Shown here: positions 35,304 through 43,693 of the stretch, in pieces
Numbering within the stretch: the first letter of the stretch is position 1
Layout of the letters: every line of letters begins with the position of its first letter
DNA from: Bacteroidales bacterium
Lineage (GTDB): Bacteria; Bacteroidota; Bacteroidia; Bacteroidales; Bacteroidaceae
Assembly (NCBI GenBank): GCA_004557035.1
Contig: SFFB01000024.1
Coordinates: 1-56,498, forward strand
Direction of reading: 5' to 3'
DNA: 56,498 nt
The notes under the pieces: model-generated
What the model saw: the letters and a program-made list of their open reading frames with translations, nothing else
Told to the model about the DNA's origin: nothing
Databases searched by the model: none
Program-made: the position numbers and the translations under genes

Positions 35304-37469
35304 ATGAACACGACAATGCTCAAATCTTGGTTCAAGAAGCCCCGACGCCTCTTGGCTGCCCTTCTCGTGGGCTCCGCGCTGACGGCACAGGCCGACGGCG
35401 GTATGTGGATGCTCAAACTCATGGAACAACAGCATCTGGCCGACTCGCTCAAGAAGGCCGGCTGCTTGCTCACCACAGACGAAATCTACAGCGAAACCGA
35501 TCCGTCGCTTCGCGAATGTGTGGGCATCTTCGGCGGTGGCTGTACGGGCGAAATAGTCTCGGCCGACGGCCTCGTCTTCACCAACCACCACTGCGGCTTC
35601 AGCACGGTGCACGAGATGAGCACCACCGAAGACGACATCGTCAAGAACGGCTTTTTTGCCCGCTCACGCGCTGAAGAACGCCAAACACCCGAACTCACCT
35701 TCACCTTCGTCAGAGCCATCGCCGAAGTGACCGACGAGGTGAACAAAACCGCCGACAGCCAAGGCCTCGACGCCTACGACCGACAGACAGACGACTTTCT
35801 CGCCTTGGTGGCTGACTCTCTGCTTGAGGCAGGCCAGTGGAAAGACATCAAAGGCATACGTGCACGCGTGGTGCCCTATTTTGGCGGCAACAGTTTCTAC
35901 ATCTTCTACGAACAGACCTACGAAGACGTGCGTCTTGTCGTTAATCCACCCTACAACATCGGCCAGTTCGGCGGCAATTCCGATAACTGGATGTGGCCGC
36001 GACAAAACGCAGACTTTGCCGTGTTCCGTATCTATGCCGACCAAGACGGACAGCCGGCTCCCTACAGCGCCGACAACGTGCCCTTGAAATGCAAGAAATA
36101 CCTCCCCATCTCGCTCAAAGGCTACGAAAAAGGCGACTTCACGATGGTGATGGGCTTCCCCGGCTCAACCAGACGCTTTCTCACGGCCGCCGGCGTGGCT
36201 CACCGCCTAGGCAACCTCAACACACCCATCGTGGCCGCCGGCTATCCTCTGCTCAACTTCTACAAGCGACTGATGGACGAAAGCGACGAAAACCGTCTGG
36301 CGCTTGAAGACGATTATTTCTCACTCGGCAACATGACCAAAAACTTCGACGGCATGATTTCGTCGTGCCAGCGCGTGGGCCTCATCGACATCAAAAAGGC
36401 CGAAGAAGAGCGCGTGAGAGCATTTGCCAAAACAAGCGGCCACCCCGAATATGCCGAGGCCATCGACCAGATTGACCGCCTCTGCACAGCCTACGGAGAC
36501 ACCATTCACGATGCCATCCTCGCGGCCTACACTCTGGGAGAAGTTGACATGGAACTGAATATGCGCGTGGCAAGTTTTGCCGCATCAAAAGAGGGCAAAC
36601 TCAAAGACATGGAAGAATACGCCTCAGAGAGTCTTATGGGGCACCTCAGAACGCATTACTGGGACAAAGAAGCCTTCAACATGATGCGCGAAAAAGTCAT
36701 GCTTCTTGCTCCCATATTTGCCGGCCGCCACAAACTCGCAGACAGCCCCGAAGAATTGGCCCAAGCCGATGCCACGAGAGGCTGGGTGGCTCACGTCTTC
36801 GACACCACCGTGCTGACCGACAGCGTGGCCGTGGCCAAACTCCTCAAAGGTAAAGGCTATCGCAAACTGCTCAACGACCCGATGGTGGGACTCTCAAGAA
36901 CGGTTTACAATTACTTGATAAGCAACGGCCCGGCTATACAAACTTACAATAAGGCCATTGCCCCCTACACCCAGACCTACACCAAGGCACTCTGCGAAAT
37001 GAGCGGCAACAGCCTGGCACCCGACGCCAACTTCACACTCCGCATGACCTACGGACACGTTGCCGACCTCAAACCCCGCGACGCCGTGCAGTATGACTGG
37101 CGCACCGTGCTCGACGGTATGTTTGAGAAAGAGAGCAGAACCGAAAGCGACTACTTCATCAACGAAGACTTGCGCCGACTCTACAAAGCCGGCGACTACG
37201 GACCCTATGCCCGCGAAGACGGCAAGCTCCAGACCTGCTTCACCAGCGACAACGACATCACCGGCGGCAACTCGGGATCGCCCGTGCTCAACGCCAAAGG
37301 CGAACTCATCGGACTGGCCTTCGACGGCAACATTGAGAGCCTGGCCAGCGACTTGAGATACGACGCCGAACTGCAACGCTGCATCAACGTGGACATCCGC
37401 TACGTGCTCTTCATCATCGATAAGTTCGGCGGCAGCCGCTACGTCATCGACGAACTCGACCTGCGTTGA
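35304..37469 (+). CDS. S46-family dipeptidyl-peptidase, DPP7-like
   Basis: The 721-residue periplasmic serine peptidase removes dipeptides from oligopeptide N-termini. A signal peptide (RRLLAALLVGSALTAQA) precedes GGMWML. The triad is visible: His95/96 in TNHHCGF, Asp227 in NSDNWMWP, and Ser657 in GGNSGSP. The specificity position two residues into FDGN (Gly675, equivalent to residue 673 of the Porphyromonas enzymes) is Gly as in DPP7 rather than Arg as in DPP11. A preference for hydrophobic over acidic P1 residues is therefore predicted. ATG 35304 gives the best signal peptide; ATG 35265 is an alternative. It would supply peptides to an asaccharolytic-type metabolism. Confidence 0.93.
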   Translation: MNTTMLKSWFKKPRRLLAALLVGSALTAQADGGMWMLKLMEQQHLADSLKKAGCLLTTDEIYSETDPSLRECVGIFGGGCTGEIVSADGLVFTNHHCGFSTVHEMSTTEDDIVKNGFFARSRAEERQTPELTFTFVRAIAEVTDEVNKTADSQGLDAYDRQTDDFLALVADSLLEAGQWKDIKGIRARVVPYFGGNSFYIFYEQTYEDVRLVVNPPYNIGQFGGNSDNWMWPRQNADFAVFRIYADQDGQPAPYSADNVPLKCKKYLPISLKGYEKGDFTMVMGFPGSTRRFLTAAGVAHRLGNLNTPIVAAGYPLLNFYKRLMDESDENRLALEDDYFSLGNMTKNFDGMISSCQRVGLIDIKKAEEERVRAFAKTSGHPEYAEAIDQIDRLCTAYGDTIHDAILAAYTLGEVDMELNMRVASFAASKEGKLKDMEEYASESLMGHLRTHYWDKEAFNMMREKVMLLAPIFAGRHKLADSPEELAQADATRGWVAHVFDTTVLTDSVAVAKLLKGKGYRKLLNDPMVGLSRTVYNYLISNGPAIQTYNKAIAPYTQTYTKALCEMSGNSLAPDANFTLRMTYGHVADLKPRDAVQYDWRTVLDGMFEKESRTESDYFINEDLRRLYKAGDYGPYAREDGKLQTCFTSDNDITGGNSGSPVLNAKGELIGLAFDGNIESLASDLRYDAELQRCINVDIRYVLFIIDKFGGSRYVIDELDLR

Positions 37470-37512
37470 CCCACGCACGACAGCCAACTACCATTTGCAA
37501 CCAATAATTAAG

Positions 37513-37540
37513 GAGGTGCGGTGAGACACCGCACCTCTTT
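37513..37540 (+). terminator. Rho-independent terminator after the S46 peptidase gene
   Basis: GAGGTGCGGTG (37513-37523), an AGA loop and CACCGCACCTC (37527-37537) form a perfect 11-bp stem followed by TTTT. It lies inside the longer open frame of the next gene, supporting that gene's start at 37560. Confidence 0.8.
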
Positions 37541-37559
37541 TCATTTCCACCTACCTCAC

Positions 37560-40526
37560 ATGAGCCAAATCCCCCGACTGAAAGACATTGTCTGGCGAGA
37601 CACGCCCTTTGCCGAACTGATGAACAAGCGCATCTACAACGTGCTGCTCATCGCCACAAAATACGACGCCTTTATGCTCGAAGACGACGGAAGAGTGGAC
37701 GAACAAATCTTCAACGAATACACGGCACTCTCCCTGCGTTATCCGCCACGCTTCACACAGGTGACCACCAAGGAAGAAGCGTTGCGCGAACTCGACGACC
37801 GTAACTTCGAACTCATCATCGTGATGCCGAACCTCGACAACCACGACATTTTCGCCGACGCCAAAGACATCAAAGGCCGACACCCGTCCATACCCATCGT
37901 GGTCTTGACACCATTTTCCAAAGAAGTGAGCCGACGCGTGGCCGGCGAAGACCTCTCAGGCATAGACTACGTCTTCTCGTGGCTGGGCAACGCCGAGCTG
38001 CTCATGGGCATCATCAAACTCATCGAGGACAAATGGAACGCCCCCGACGACACGGCCTCGGTGGGCGTGCAAATCATCCTGCTCGTCGAAGACTCCGTCC
38101 GCTTTTATTCGGCCGCCCTCACCCACCTCTACCGCATAGTGCTGGAACAGAGTCGCGAGTTTTCAAAAGAAGCACTAAACGACCACCTCAAGACGATGCG
38201 TATGCGTGGCCGTCCCAAAATTATGCTGGCCCGAACCTACGAGGAGGCCGTCGAACTTTACGACCGCTACGAAGAATACATCCTTGGCGTGGTCTCTGAC
38301 ATGAGCTTCTCTCACGAAGGCCAAAAAGACCCGCTGGCCGGTCTGAAACTGGCCCGCTATGTGCGGTCGCGCGACGTGCACACCCCCATAGTCCTGGAGT
38401 CGAGCGAAGAGGAGAACGTGAAATATGCCGAAGAGGTAGGCGCCACTTTCATATCCAAAAACTCCAAGCAGTTCCCCCAACTCTTGCGCAAGCAAATCAT
38501 GAGCCGTTTCGGCTTTGGTGACTTCATCATCATCAACCCGACCACGGGCGAGGAGATTATGCGCATACGCGACCTCAAGGATTTGCAACGCAAGCTCATG
38601 GACATCCCCGACGACTCCCTGCGGTATCATTTGAGCCAAAACCATTTCTCGCGCTTCTTCTTCTCTCGCGCCATGTTCCCGCCGGCGGTCATCCTCAAGC
38701 GGGTGGACGTGTCGGAATACCAACATATGGACGAGGCACGCCGGCTCATAGCCGACCTCATCGTGGGTTACCGCAAGATGAAAAACGAAGGCGTCGTGGC
38801 CATCTACCAAAAGGACCGCTTCGACGAATATGGCAGTTTCGCCCGCATAGGCAACGGTTCGCTCGGCGGCAAAGGCCGCGGCTTGGCCTTTATGGGCACG
38901 ATGGTGAAACGCTATCCCCGACTCTCGCGCGAGCACTTTGCCGTGGACATCCCCAAGACGGTGGTCATCGCCACAGACAAGTTCGACGAGTTTATGGAGA
39001 TAAACAACCTTTATCCCATCGCCCTTAGCGACGCCAGCGACGACGACATTCTGAAAGCCTTCGAAGAGGCCCGCCTGCCCGAAAGCCTGCTCGAAGACCT
39101 CATGGCCTTGCTCGAAGTCATCCACAACCCTGTGGCCATCCGCTCGTCCAGTCTGCTCGAAGACGCCCACTATCAGCCTTTCGCCGGTATCTACAAGACC
39201 TATATGATACCCCGCGTGGAGGAAAAAGAGACCATGATGCGACTCTTGCGCTCTGCCATCAAGGCCGTCTATGCCTCGGTCTTCTATGCCGACAGCAAGG
39301 CCTACCTCACCGCGACCCAAAACCTCATCGACCAGGAAAAGATGGCCATCGTCATCCAAGAGGTGGTGGGCTCCACTTATGAGACGCCCGACGGCGCCCT
39401 CTTCTATCCCACCCTCTCGGGCGTGGCCCGCTCGCTCAACTTCTACCCCATCGGCGACGAGCGCGCCGAAGACGGCACGGCCAGTGTGGCTTTCGGTCTG
39501 GGCAAATACATTGTCGACGGCGGACAGACGTTGCGCTTTTCGCCGAAACACCCCCACCACATCCTCTGCCTGAGCACCACCGACCTGGCCCTAAAGGAAA
39601 CGCAGCGCAAGTTTTACGCGCTCGACCTCGGCAATATGGCCCGAACGTTTGAGACCGACGATGCCTTCAACCTCAAGAGCATCCTCGTGGGCGAAGCCGA
39701 GAGTCACGGTTCGCTGCGCTTTGCCGCCTCAACGTTCGACCCCTACGACGCCGTCATCCGCGACGGCCTCTGGCCCGGCGGGCGGAAACTCATCACCTTC
39801 TCCAATATCCTGCAACACGGGGCCTTTCCACTGTCCGACACCATCTCGCGCCTGCTCGACATCGGTAAGGCTGAAATGGGCCGGCCCGTTGAGATTGAGT
39901 TTGCCATGAATGTGGAAGGCGACGAGGCCCGTTTCTATCTGTTGCAAATCCGTCCCATCGTCGACAACAAAGACACCATCGACGAAGACCTCACCGCCGT
40001 GCGTCCCGAAGACACCATTGTGAGTTCGACGGCCGCCTTGGGCAACGGTCTGGCCACCGACGTGTATGACGTGGTCTACGTGAAGACGGCCGGTTTCCGC
40101 GCCGCCGACAATCCGCTCATAGCCCGCGAGGTGGAGCGCCTCAACCGCCGTCTCACGGCCGAGGGCCGGCCCTACGTGCTCATAGGCCCGGGGCGTTGGG
40201 GCAGCAGCGACCCGTGGCTGGGCATACCCGTGAAATGGCCCCACATAGCCGGCGCCCGCGTCATCGTGGAGAGCGGTCTCGACAATTACCGCATCGACCC
40301 GAGCCAAGGCACCCACTTCTTCCAAAACCTTACGTCGTTCGGCGTGGGATACTTCACGGTAAACCCGTATTTAAAAGACGGCGTCTTTGACGAGGCCTGG
40401 CTCGACGCCCTTCCTGCCGAGACCGAGACCGAACACTTGCGCCATGTCCATTCCCCCTCGCCCTTCGTCATCAAGATGGACGGCCGCCGCTCGCTGGCCG
40501 TGGTGATGAAGCCTGAAGCAAGGTGA
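37560..40526 (+). CDS. Two receiver-like domains fused to a PEP-synthase-type ATP-grasp domain
   Basis: About 988 residues. Residues ~15-145 are a degenerate receiver fold (Trp where the conserved Lys should be). Residues ~170-320 are a receiver with the full set: acidic Glu177/Asp178, phospho-acceptor candidate Asp247 (VVSDMSF), Ser281 and Lys300 (FISKNS). From ~420 the PEP/pyruvate-binding ATP-grasp domain follows (GSLGGKGRGLAFM, PVAIRSSSLLEDA, FYLLQIRPI). The phosphohistidine swivel and PEP-binding barrel of PEP synthase are missing, so the classical reaction cannot be completed. C-terminal residues (~830-988; GPGRWGSSDPWLGIP) are conserved-looking but unassigned. ATG 37560 is chosen because a terminator occupies the upstream frame. 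Function unknown. Confidence 0.85.
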   Translation: MSQIPRLKDIVWRDTPFAELMNKRIYNVLLIATKYDAFMLEDDGRVDEQIFNEYTALSLRYPPRFTQVTTKEEALRELDDRNFELIIVMPNLDNHDIFADAKDIKGRHPSIPIVVLTPFSKEVSRRVAGEDLSGIDYVFSWLGNAELLMGIIKLIEDKWNAPDDTASVGVQIILLVEDSVRFYSAALTHLYRIVLEQSREFSKEALNDHLKTMRMRGRPKIMLARTYEEAVELYDRYEEYILGVVSDMSFSHEGQKDPLAGLKLARYVRSRDVHTPIVLESSEEENVKYAEEVGATFISKNSKQFPQLLRKQIMSRFGFGDFIIINPTTGEEIMRIRDLKDLQRKLMDIPDDSLRYHLSQNHFSRFFFSRAMFPPAVILKRVDVSEYQHMDEARRLIADLIVGYRKMKNEGVVAIYQKDRFDEYGSFARIGNGSLGGKGRGLAFMGTMVKRYPRLSREHFAVDIPKTVVIATDKFDEFMEINNLYPIALSDASDDDILKAFEEARLPESLLEDLMALLEVIHNPVAIRSSSLLEDAHYQPFAGIYKTYMIPRVEEKETMMRLLRSAIKAVYASVFYADSKAYLTATQNLIDQEKMAIVIQEVVGSTYETPDGALFYPTLSGVARSLNFYPIGDERAEDGTASVAFGLGKYIVDGGQTLRFSPKHPHHILCLSTTDLALKETQRKFYALDLGNMARTFETDDAFNLKSILVGEAESHGSLRFAASTFDPYDAVIRDGLWPGGRKLITFSNILQHGAFPLSDTISRLLDIGKAEMGRPVEIEFAMNVEGDEARFYLLQIRPIVDNKDTIDEDLTAVRPEDTIVSSTAALGNGLATDVYDVVYVKTAGFRAADNPLIAREVERLNRRLTAEGRPYVLIGPGRWGSSDPWLGIPVKWPHIAGARVIVESGLDNYRIDPSQGTHFFQNLTSFGVGYFTVNPYLKDGVFDEAWLDALPAETETEHLRHVHSPSPFVIKMDGRRSLAVVMKPEAR

Positions 40527-40684
40527 GGACTTACGTCACACTTGCCTTTAGGTCAAGGCAAGCCTTATCTTTACAATAATCAGGGTTGGGCGTGACGTCA
40601 ATGGCTTTTGATTTCTCATAAAAACTTTGCGGCACGGCCGTCGTGCCTTCTGAAACGGTCTGAGAACCGCTTTTGCAGCCCCCA

Positions 40685-40758
40685 CATAGGGACAGCCGCT
40701 CGCGGCATAAGGACAGAAATTACGGGCATAAGGACAAGAAAAACGCGCCTTATGCCCG
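40685..40758 (+). repeat. 21-nt-period ATAAGGACAG repeat, site 3
   Basis: CATAGGGACAG (40685), CATAAGGACAG (40706) and CATAAGGACAA (40727) are exactly 21 nt apart, and the inverted CCTTATGCCCG starts at 40748, again 21 nt on. It is the clearest array in the window, in the space between two convergent genes and directly before a terminator. Confidence 0.8.
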
Positions 40759-40778
40759 TAAATGCTTGAATACAAATA

Positions 40779-40812
40779 AAAGAGGCTCCCCAAGGGCCTC
40801 TTTCTTTATTCC
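40779..40812. terminator. Terminator between the convergent receiver/ATP-grasp and ispH genes
   Basis: AAAGAGGC (40779-40786) pairs with GCCTCTTT (40796-40803), followed by CTTTATT. It works as a terminator on the plus strand and may also serve ispH from the other side. The remaining gene-free DNA here (40527-40684, 40813-40928) shows nothing recognisable. Confidence 0.65.
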
Positions 40813-40928
40813 TACGTCAAAGATAGGGTATTTATCTACAAAAACAAAAGACAAAACTTCGCGCACAGGCGGGAAGGAAGCGAACCGGCGGGAGGCGCCT
40901 TGTGGCCGGGCGGCCGCCGCGGCGAGCC

Positions 40929-41789
40929 CTATCGGGTCAGGTCGAGAATGGCGTCGCGGCAATCGGCCATAAGCCAGGCCGGCGTCGACGTGGCGCCACA
41001 AATGCCCACCGTGCCGCAGCCCTCAAACCACTCCCGTCGCAATGCTTCGGGACAGTCTATCATGTAGCTGCGCGGATTGACGTCGCGGCAGGCTTCATAG
41101 AGCACGCGGCCGTTGCTGCTCTTCAGACCACAGACAAAAATGATGACGTCGTGGCGCGAGGCAAAACTGCGTATGCCGGGCACGCGGCCGCGCACCGACC
41201 GGCAGATGGTGTCGAAGGCGCGGAAGGTGGCCGGCGGCTGAATGTGGGCGGCAATGAAGTCTGAAATCTGACGGAAGCCTTCGAGCGGCTGCGTGGTCTG
41301 GGAGAAGAGACAGATGTCGCGGCTGAAGTCAAGCCGTTCGGCTTCTTCGGGACTCTGCACCACGATGGCGGTGCCTTCTGTCTGCCCAACGAGGCCCAAG
41401 ACCTCGGCATGACCGGGTTTGCCATAAATCACCACCTGCGGCCCCGAGGGTTCGGCATAAGTGCGACCAATGAGACGCTGCAAGCGCAGCACGACGGGAC
41501 ACGTGGCATCGACCAGACTGATGCCTCGCGCCGCGGCCGAAGCATAGGTCGAGGGCGGTTCGCCGTGGGCACGAAGCAAAACCTTGCCTTCGCTAAGCGA
41601 AGAAAAGGCGGCGTGGTCGATGGTGATGAGTCCCAAGCGCTTGAGACGCTCACACTCGCTGCCGTTGTGGACGATATCGCCAAGGCAATAGAGCGTGCCG
41701 CCTCCGGCAAGTTCTTCCTCGGCCTTGCGTATGGCCGTGGTGACGCCGAAGCAGAAGCCCGAGCCTTCGTCTATTTCTATCTTTATCAT
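40929..41789 (-). CDS. ispH: 4-hydroxy-3-methylbut-2-enyl diphosphate reductase
   Basis: A 286-residue iron-sulfur enzyme making IPP and DMAPP in the last step of the MEP pathway. All three cluster cysteines are visible: GFCFGV near residue 13, DATCPVV, and DTICRSV. The substrate-binding blocks LGDIVHN, GKPGHAEVLGL and LKSSNGRVLYEAC follow. I use ATG 41789 (MIKIEIDEGSGFCFG) rather than the longer frame from 41816, since MIKIEID matches the usual N-terminus. It lies 33 bp downstream of cmk. The porQ-cmk-ispH order matches that in Porphyromonas. Confidence 0.95.
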   Translation of the reverse strand: MIKIEIDEGSGFCFGVTTAIRKAEEELAGGGTLYCLGDIVHNGSECERLKRLGLITIDHAAFSSLSEGKVLLRAHGEPPSTYASAAARGISLVDATCPVVLRLQRLIGRTYAEPSGPQVVIYGKPGHAEVLGLVGQTEGTAIVVQSPEEAERLDFSRDICLFSQTTQPLEGFRQISDFIAAHIQPPATFRAFDTICRSVRGRVPGIRSFASRHDVIIFVCGLKSSNGRVLYEACRDVNPRSYMIDCPEALRREWFEGCGTVGICGATSTPAWLMADCRDAILDLTR

Positions 41790-41822
41790 GTGGCGCACTG
41801 GTGAGGGATGGGGCAATGAGGA

Positions 41823-42518
41823 TCAGGCCTCAGCGGTTTTCTCCTTGAAACGCTCGAGCAGCCAGGCCTGTTGTTCGTCGCGCGAGAGGTGGCTGTTGTC
41901 GAGCAGCAAAGCATCGTCGGCCTGACGCAAGGGGGCCACTTCACGGTGTGAGTCAATATAGTCGCGCTCTTGCACGTTGCGGAGAATGTCGTCATAGTCG
42001 GCCGGCATTCCCTTGGCCATCAACTCGTCAAAGCGTCGCTGCGCACGCACCTCGGCCGAGGCGGTGACAAACACCTTCAGTTCGGCGTCGGGAAAGACCA
42101 CCGTGCCGATGTCGCGCCCATCCATGACAAGACCTTTTTCCCGGCCCATGGCTTGCTGCGCGCGGGTCATGGCCGTACGCACAAAAGGCAGGGCGGCCAC
42201 GGGACTGACGTGTGAGGAGACTTCGAGCGAGCGGATTTCGCGCTCCACTACTTCTCCGTCCAAGCGCACCAAGGGCAGACCGGTCTCGGGGTCAAGCACG
42301 AAGTCGACTTTGACTTCCGGCATCAAGGCTTCAAGAGCAGCGGCATCGACCGTGCCATCGGCGGCAAAGAGACTGCGACGCATGGCAAAAAGTGTGACGG
42401 CACGATACATCGCTCCAGTGTCTACGTAGACGTAGCCCACACTGCGGGCCAAGGCCTTGGCCATCGTGCTCTTTCCACAAGAGGAGTGGCCGTCGATGGC
42501 CACAATGATTTTTTTCAT
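41823..42518 (-). CDS. cmk: (d)CMP kinase (cytidylate kinase)
   Basis: The 231-residue P-loop kinase phosphorylates CMP/dCMP with ATP. The nucleotide loop is GHSSCGKSTMAKALA, followed by GYVYVDTGAMYRAV and the NMP-binding insert, then GLVMDGRDIGTVVFPDA, the invariant cytidylate kinase motif. The end is SEVRAQRRFDEL...ERDYIDSHREVAPL. Complete and standard in size. It lies between porQ and ispH on the same strand and is likely cotranscribed with ispH. Confidence 0.96.
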   Translation of the reverse strand: MKKIIVAIDGHSSCGKSTMAKALARSVGYVYVDTGAMYRAVTLFAMRRSLFAADGTVDAAALEALMPEVKVDFVLDPETGLPLVRLDGEVVEREIRSLEVSSHVSPVAALPFVRTAMTRAQQAMGREKGLVMDGRDIGTVVFPDAELKVFVTASAEVRAQRRFDELMAKGMPADYDDILRNVQERDYIDSHREVAPLRQADDALLLDNSHLSRDEQQAWLLERFKEKTAEA

Positions 42519-42586
42519 ATCCTAAACAAGGGTTGATTGACAAAAAACAGAGATTGACAAAAAAGCTTCCGCCGAAAGGCTAAAGG

Positions 42587-43567
42587 CTAAAGCGCGTAGC
42601 CGGCACTGAACATGAGCGACGCGGCACCGACGTGGTATTTGGCATAAGACACGCCCAGCTTGAAACGACTCAGGTTGAGACCGCCGCCAAAAGTGAGACC
42701 GGCGCCGTGGGCGCTACCTGCCGCCTTCAACTCATAGGCCCGGCGAAAATTGTAGCCGGCTGAGAGATAGAAGCCTTCGGCGGGGATGATGTCGACGCCC
42801 ACCACGACGTGATTGAGCAGTTTCTTGCCGAAACTGAGTGCCTCGTCGGCGGGATGGAAATAGTCTGAGGTTTTCCAGCGCGTCAGGTCGGTGAGCGTCA
42901 CCGAGAAACGGATGGGCGCACCGACCATTCCGGCGGTCAGACCCGCCTGAAGGACAAACGGCGCGTGGGCCGTGCGCCCGTCGGCAGGCGACTTGAACTG
43001 GGCTCCGATGTTGCGCGCTGCCAGTGAGACAGAGAGATCTTTGTCTGGATTAAAATAATTGAGTCCCAAGTCTACAGACACGGCCGCCGAGTTGTAGCCT
43101 GCGTAGTTCGTCGTGACGAGGTTGACACCCGCTCCGCCAGCCCAGAGGTCGGAGAGCACGTAGCTGTAGGCCCCGCCCACGACGATGTCGCGCGGCGTGA
43201 AGGTACCGCTCTCGATGCCGGCAGCGTCGGTCTCGGTCATCTCTCCGTAGTTCATCATTCTCACGTGGAAAGCGGCAGTGTGACGCTCGCCAAAGGCTTT
43301 GACAAACTGCGCGTTATACCACTGACCGCCGTCGGGATAAGTCATAAAGCCAAGACCGAGGCTACGGTCAGTCACAGTCGACCAAAGCGCCGGATTGGCC
43401 GCACCGGCCCACGGCGTGTCTTCCACGACAGAGATATTCTCGCCTCCCAAACCGGCTACATGCGACGACACCGGCAAGCTCAACACCGCAAACGAAGCTG
43501 TGCCTTCTTGCGCAACAAGGCGCAGGCAGGCGGTCAGGGCAAACAGGAGCAGCAGGGGCTTTTTCAT
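42587..43567 (-). CDS. porQ: Type IX secretion system protein PorQ
   Basis: The 326-residue outer-membrane barrel protein has a signal peptide (MKKPLLLLFALTACLRLVAQ). It opens with FAVLSLPVSSHVAGLGGENIS followed by DTPWAGAANPAL, the PorQ/PorV pattern, and ends ASLMFSAGYAL. In Porphyromonas PorQ anchors the PorZ component of the attachment complex that places A-LPS on type IX substrates. The cmk-ispH genes beside it repeat the Porphyromonas gene order, which supports PorQ over PorV. A TACCTTTG box at 43598-43591 gives a short leader before ATG 43567. Confidence 0.85.
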   Translation of the reverse strand: MKKPLLLLFALTACLRLVAQEGTASFAVLSLPVSSHVAGLGGENISVVEDTPWAGAANPALWSTVTDRSLGLGFMTYPDGGQWYNAQFVKAFGERHTAAFHVRMMNYGEMTETDAAGIESGTFTPRDIVVGGAYSYVLSDLWAGGAGVNLVTTNYAGYNSAAVSVDLGLNYFNPDKDLSVSLAARNIGAQFKSPADGRTAHAPFVLQAGLTAGMVGAPIRFSVTLTDLTRWKTSDYFHPADEALSFGKKLLNHVVVGVDIIPAEGFYLSAGYNFRRAYELKAAGSAHGAGLTFGGGLNLSRFKLGVSYAKYHVGAASLMFSAGYAL

Positions 43568-43590
43568 AGACTTTAGGAATAATTTGCGGT

Positions 43591-43628
43591 CAAAGGTACT
43601 ATAAATTTAGTTTTTGCACGTACTTTTG
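43591..43628. promoter_or_regulatory. Divergent -7 boxes for porQ and the TonB-like gene
   Basis: TACCTTTG on the minus strand (43598-43591) faces porQ, and TACTTTTG on the plus strand (43621-43628) faces the TonB-like gene. Both match TAnnTTTG, only 22 bp apart. Confidence 0.6.
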
Positions 43629-43693
43629 TATCTAAAATGGCCTATATAGGGCAGGTCCGGCCCTATGGGTTTACACCCAAACAAGTATTAAAC

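Noticed and set aside
32560..37469. Polysaccharide utilisation locus
   Set aside because: There is a TonB receptor but no SusD-like lipoprotein, glycoside hydrolase, polysaccharide lyase or hybrid sensor nearby.
40685..40758. CRISPR array
   Set aside because: The repeated unit and its spacing (21 nt in total) are far too short for repeat plus spacer, the units are imperfect, and no cas gene is present.
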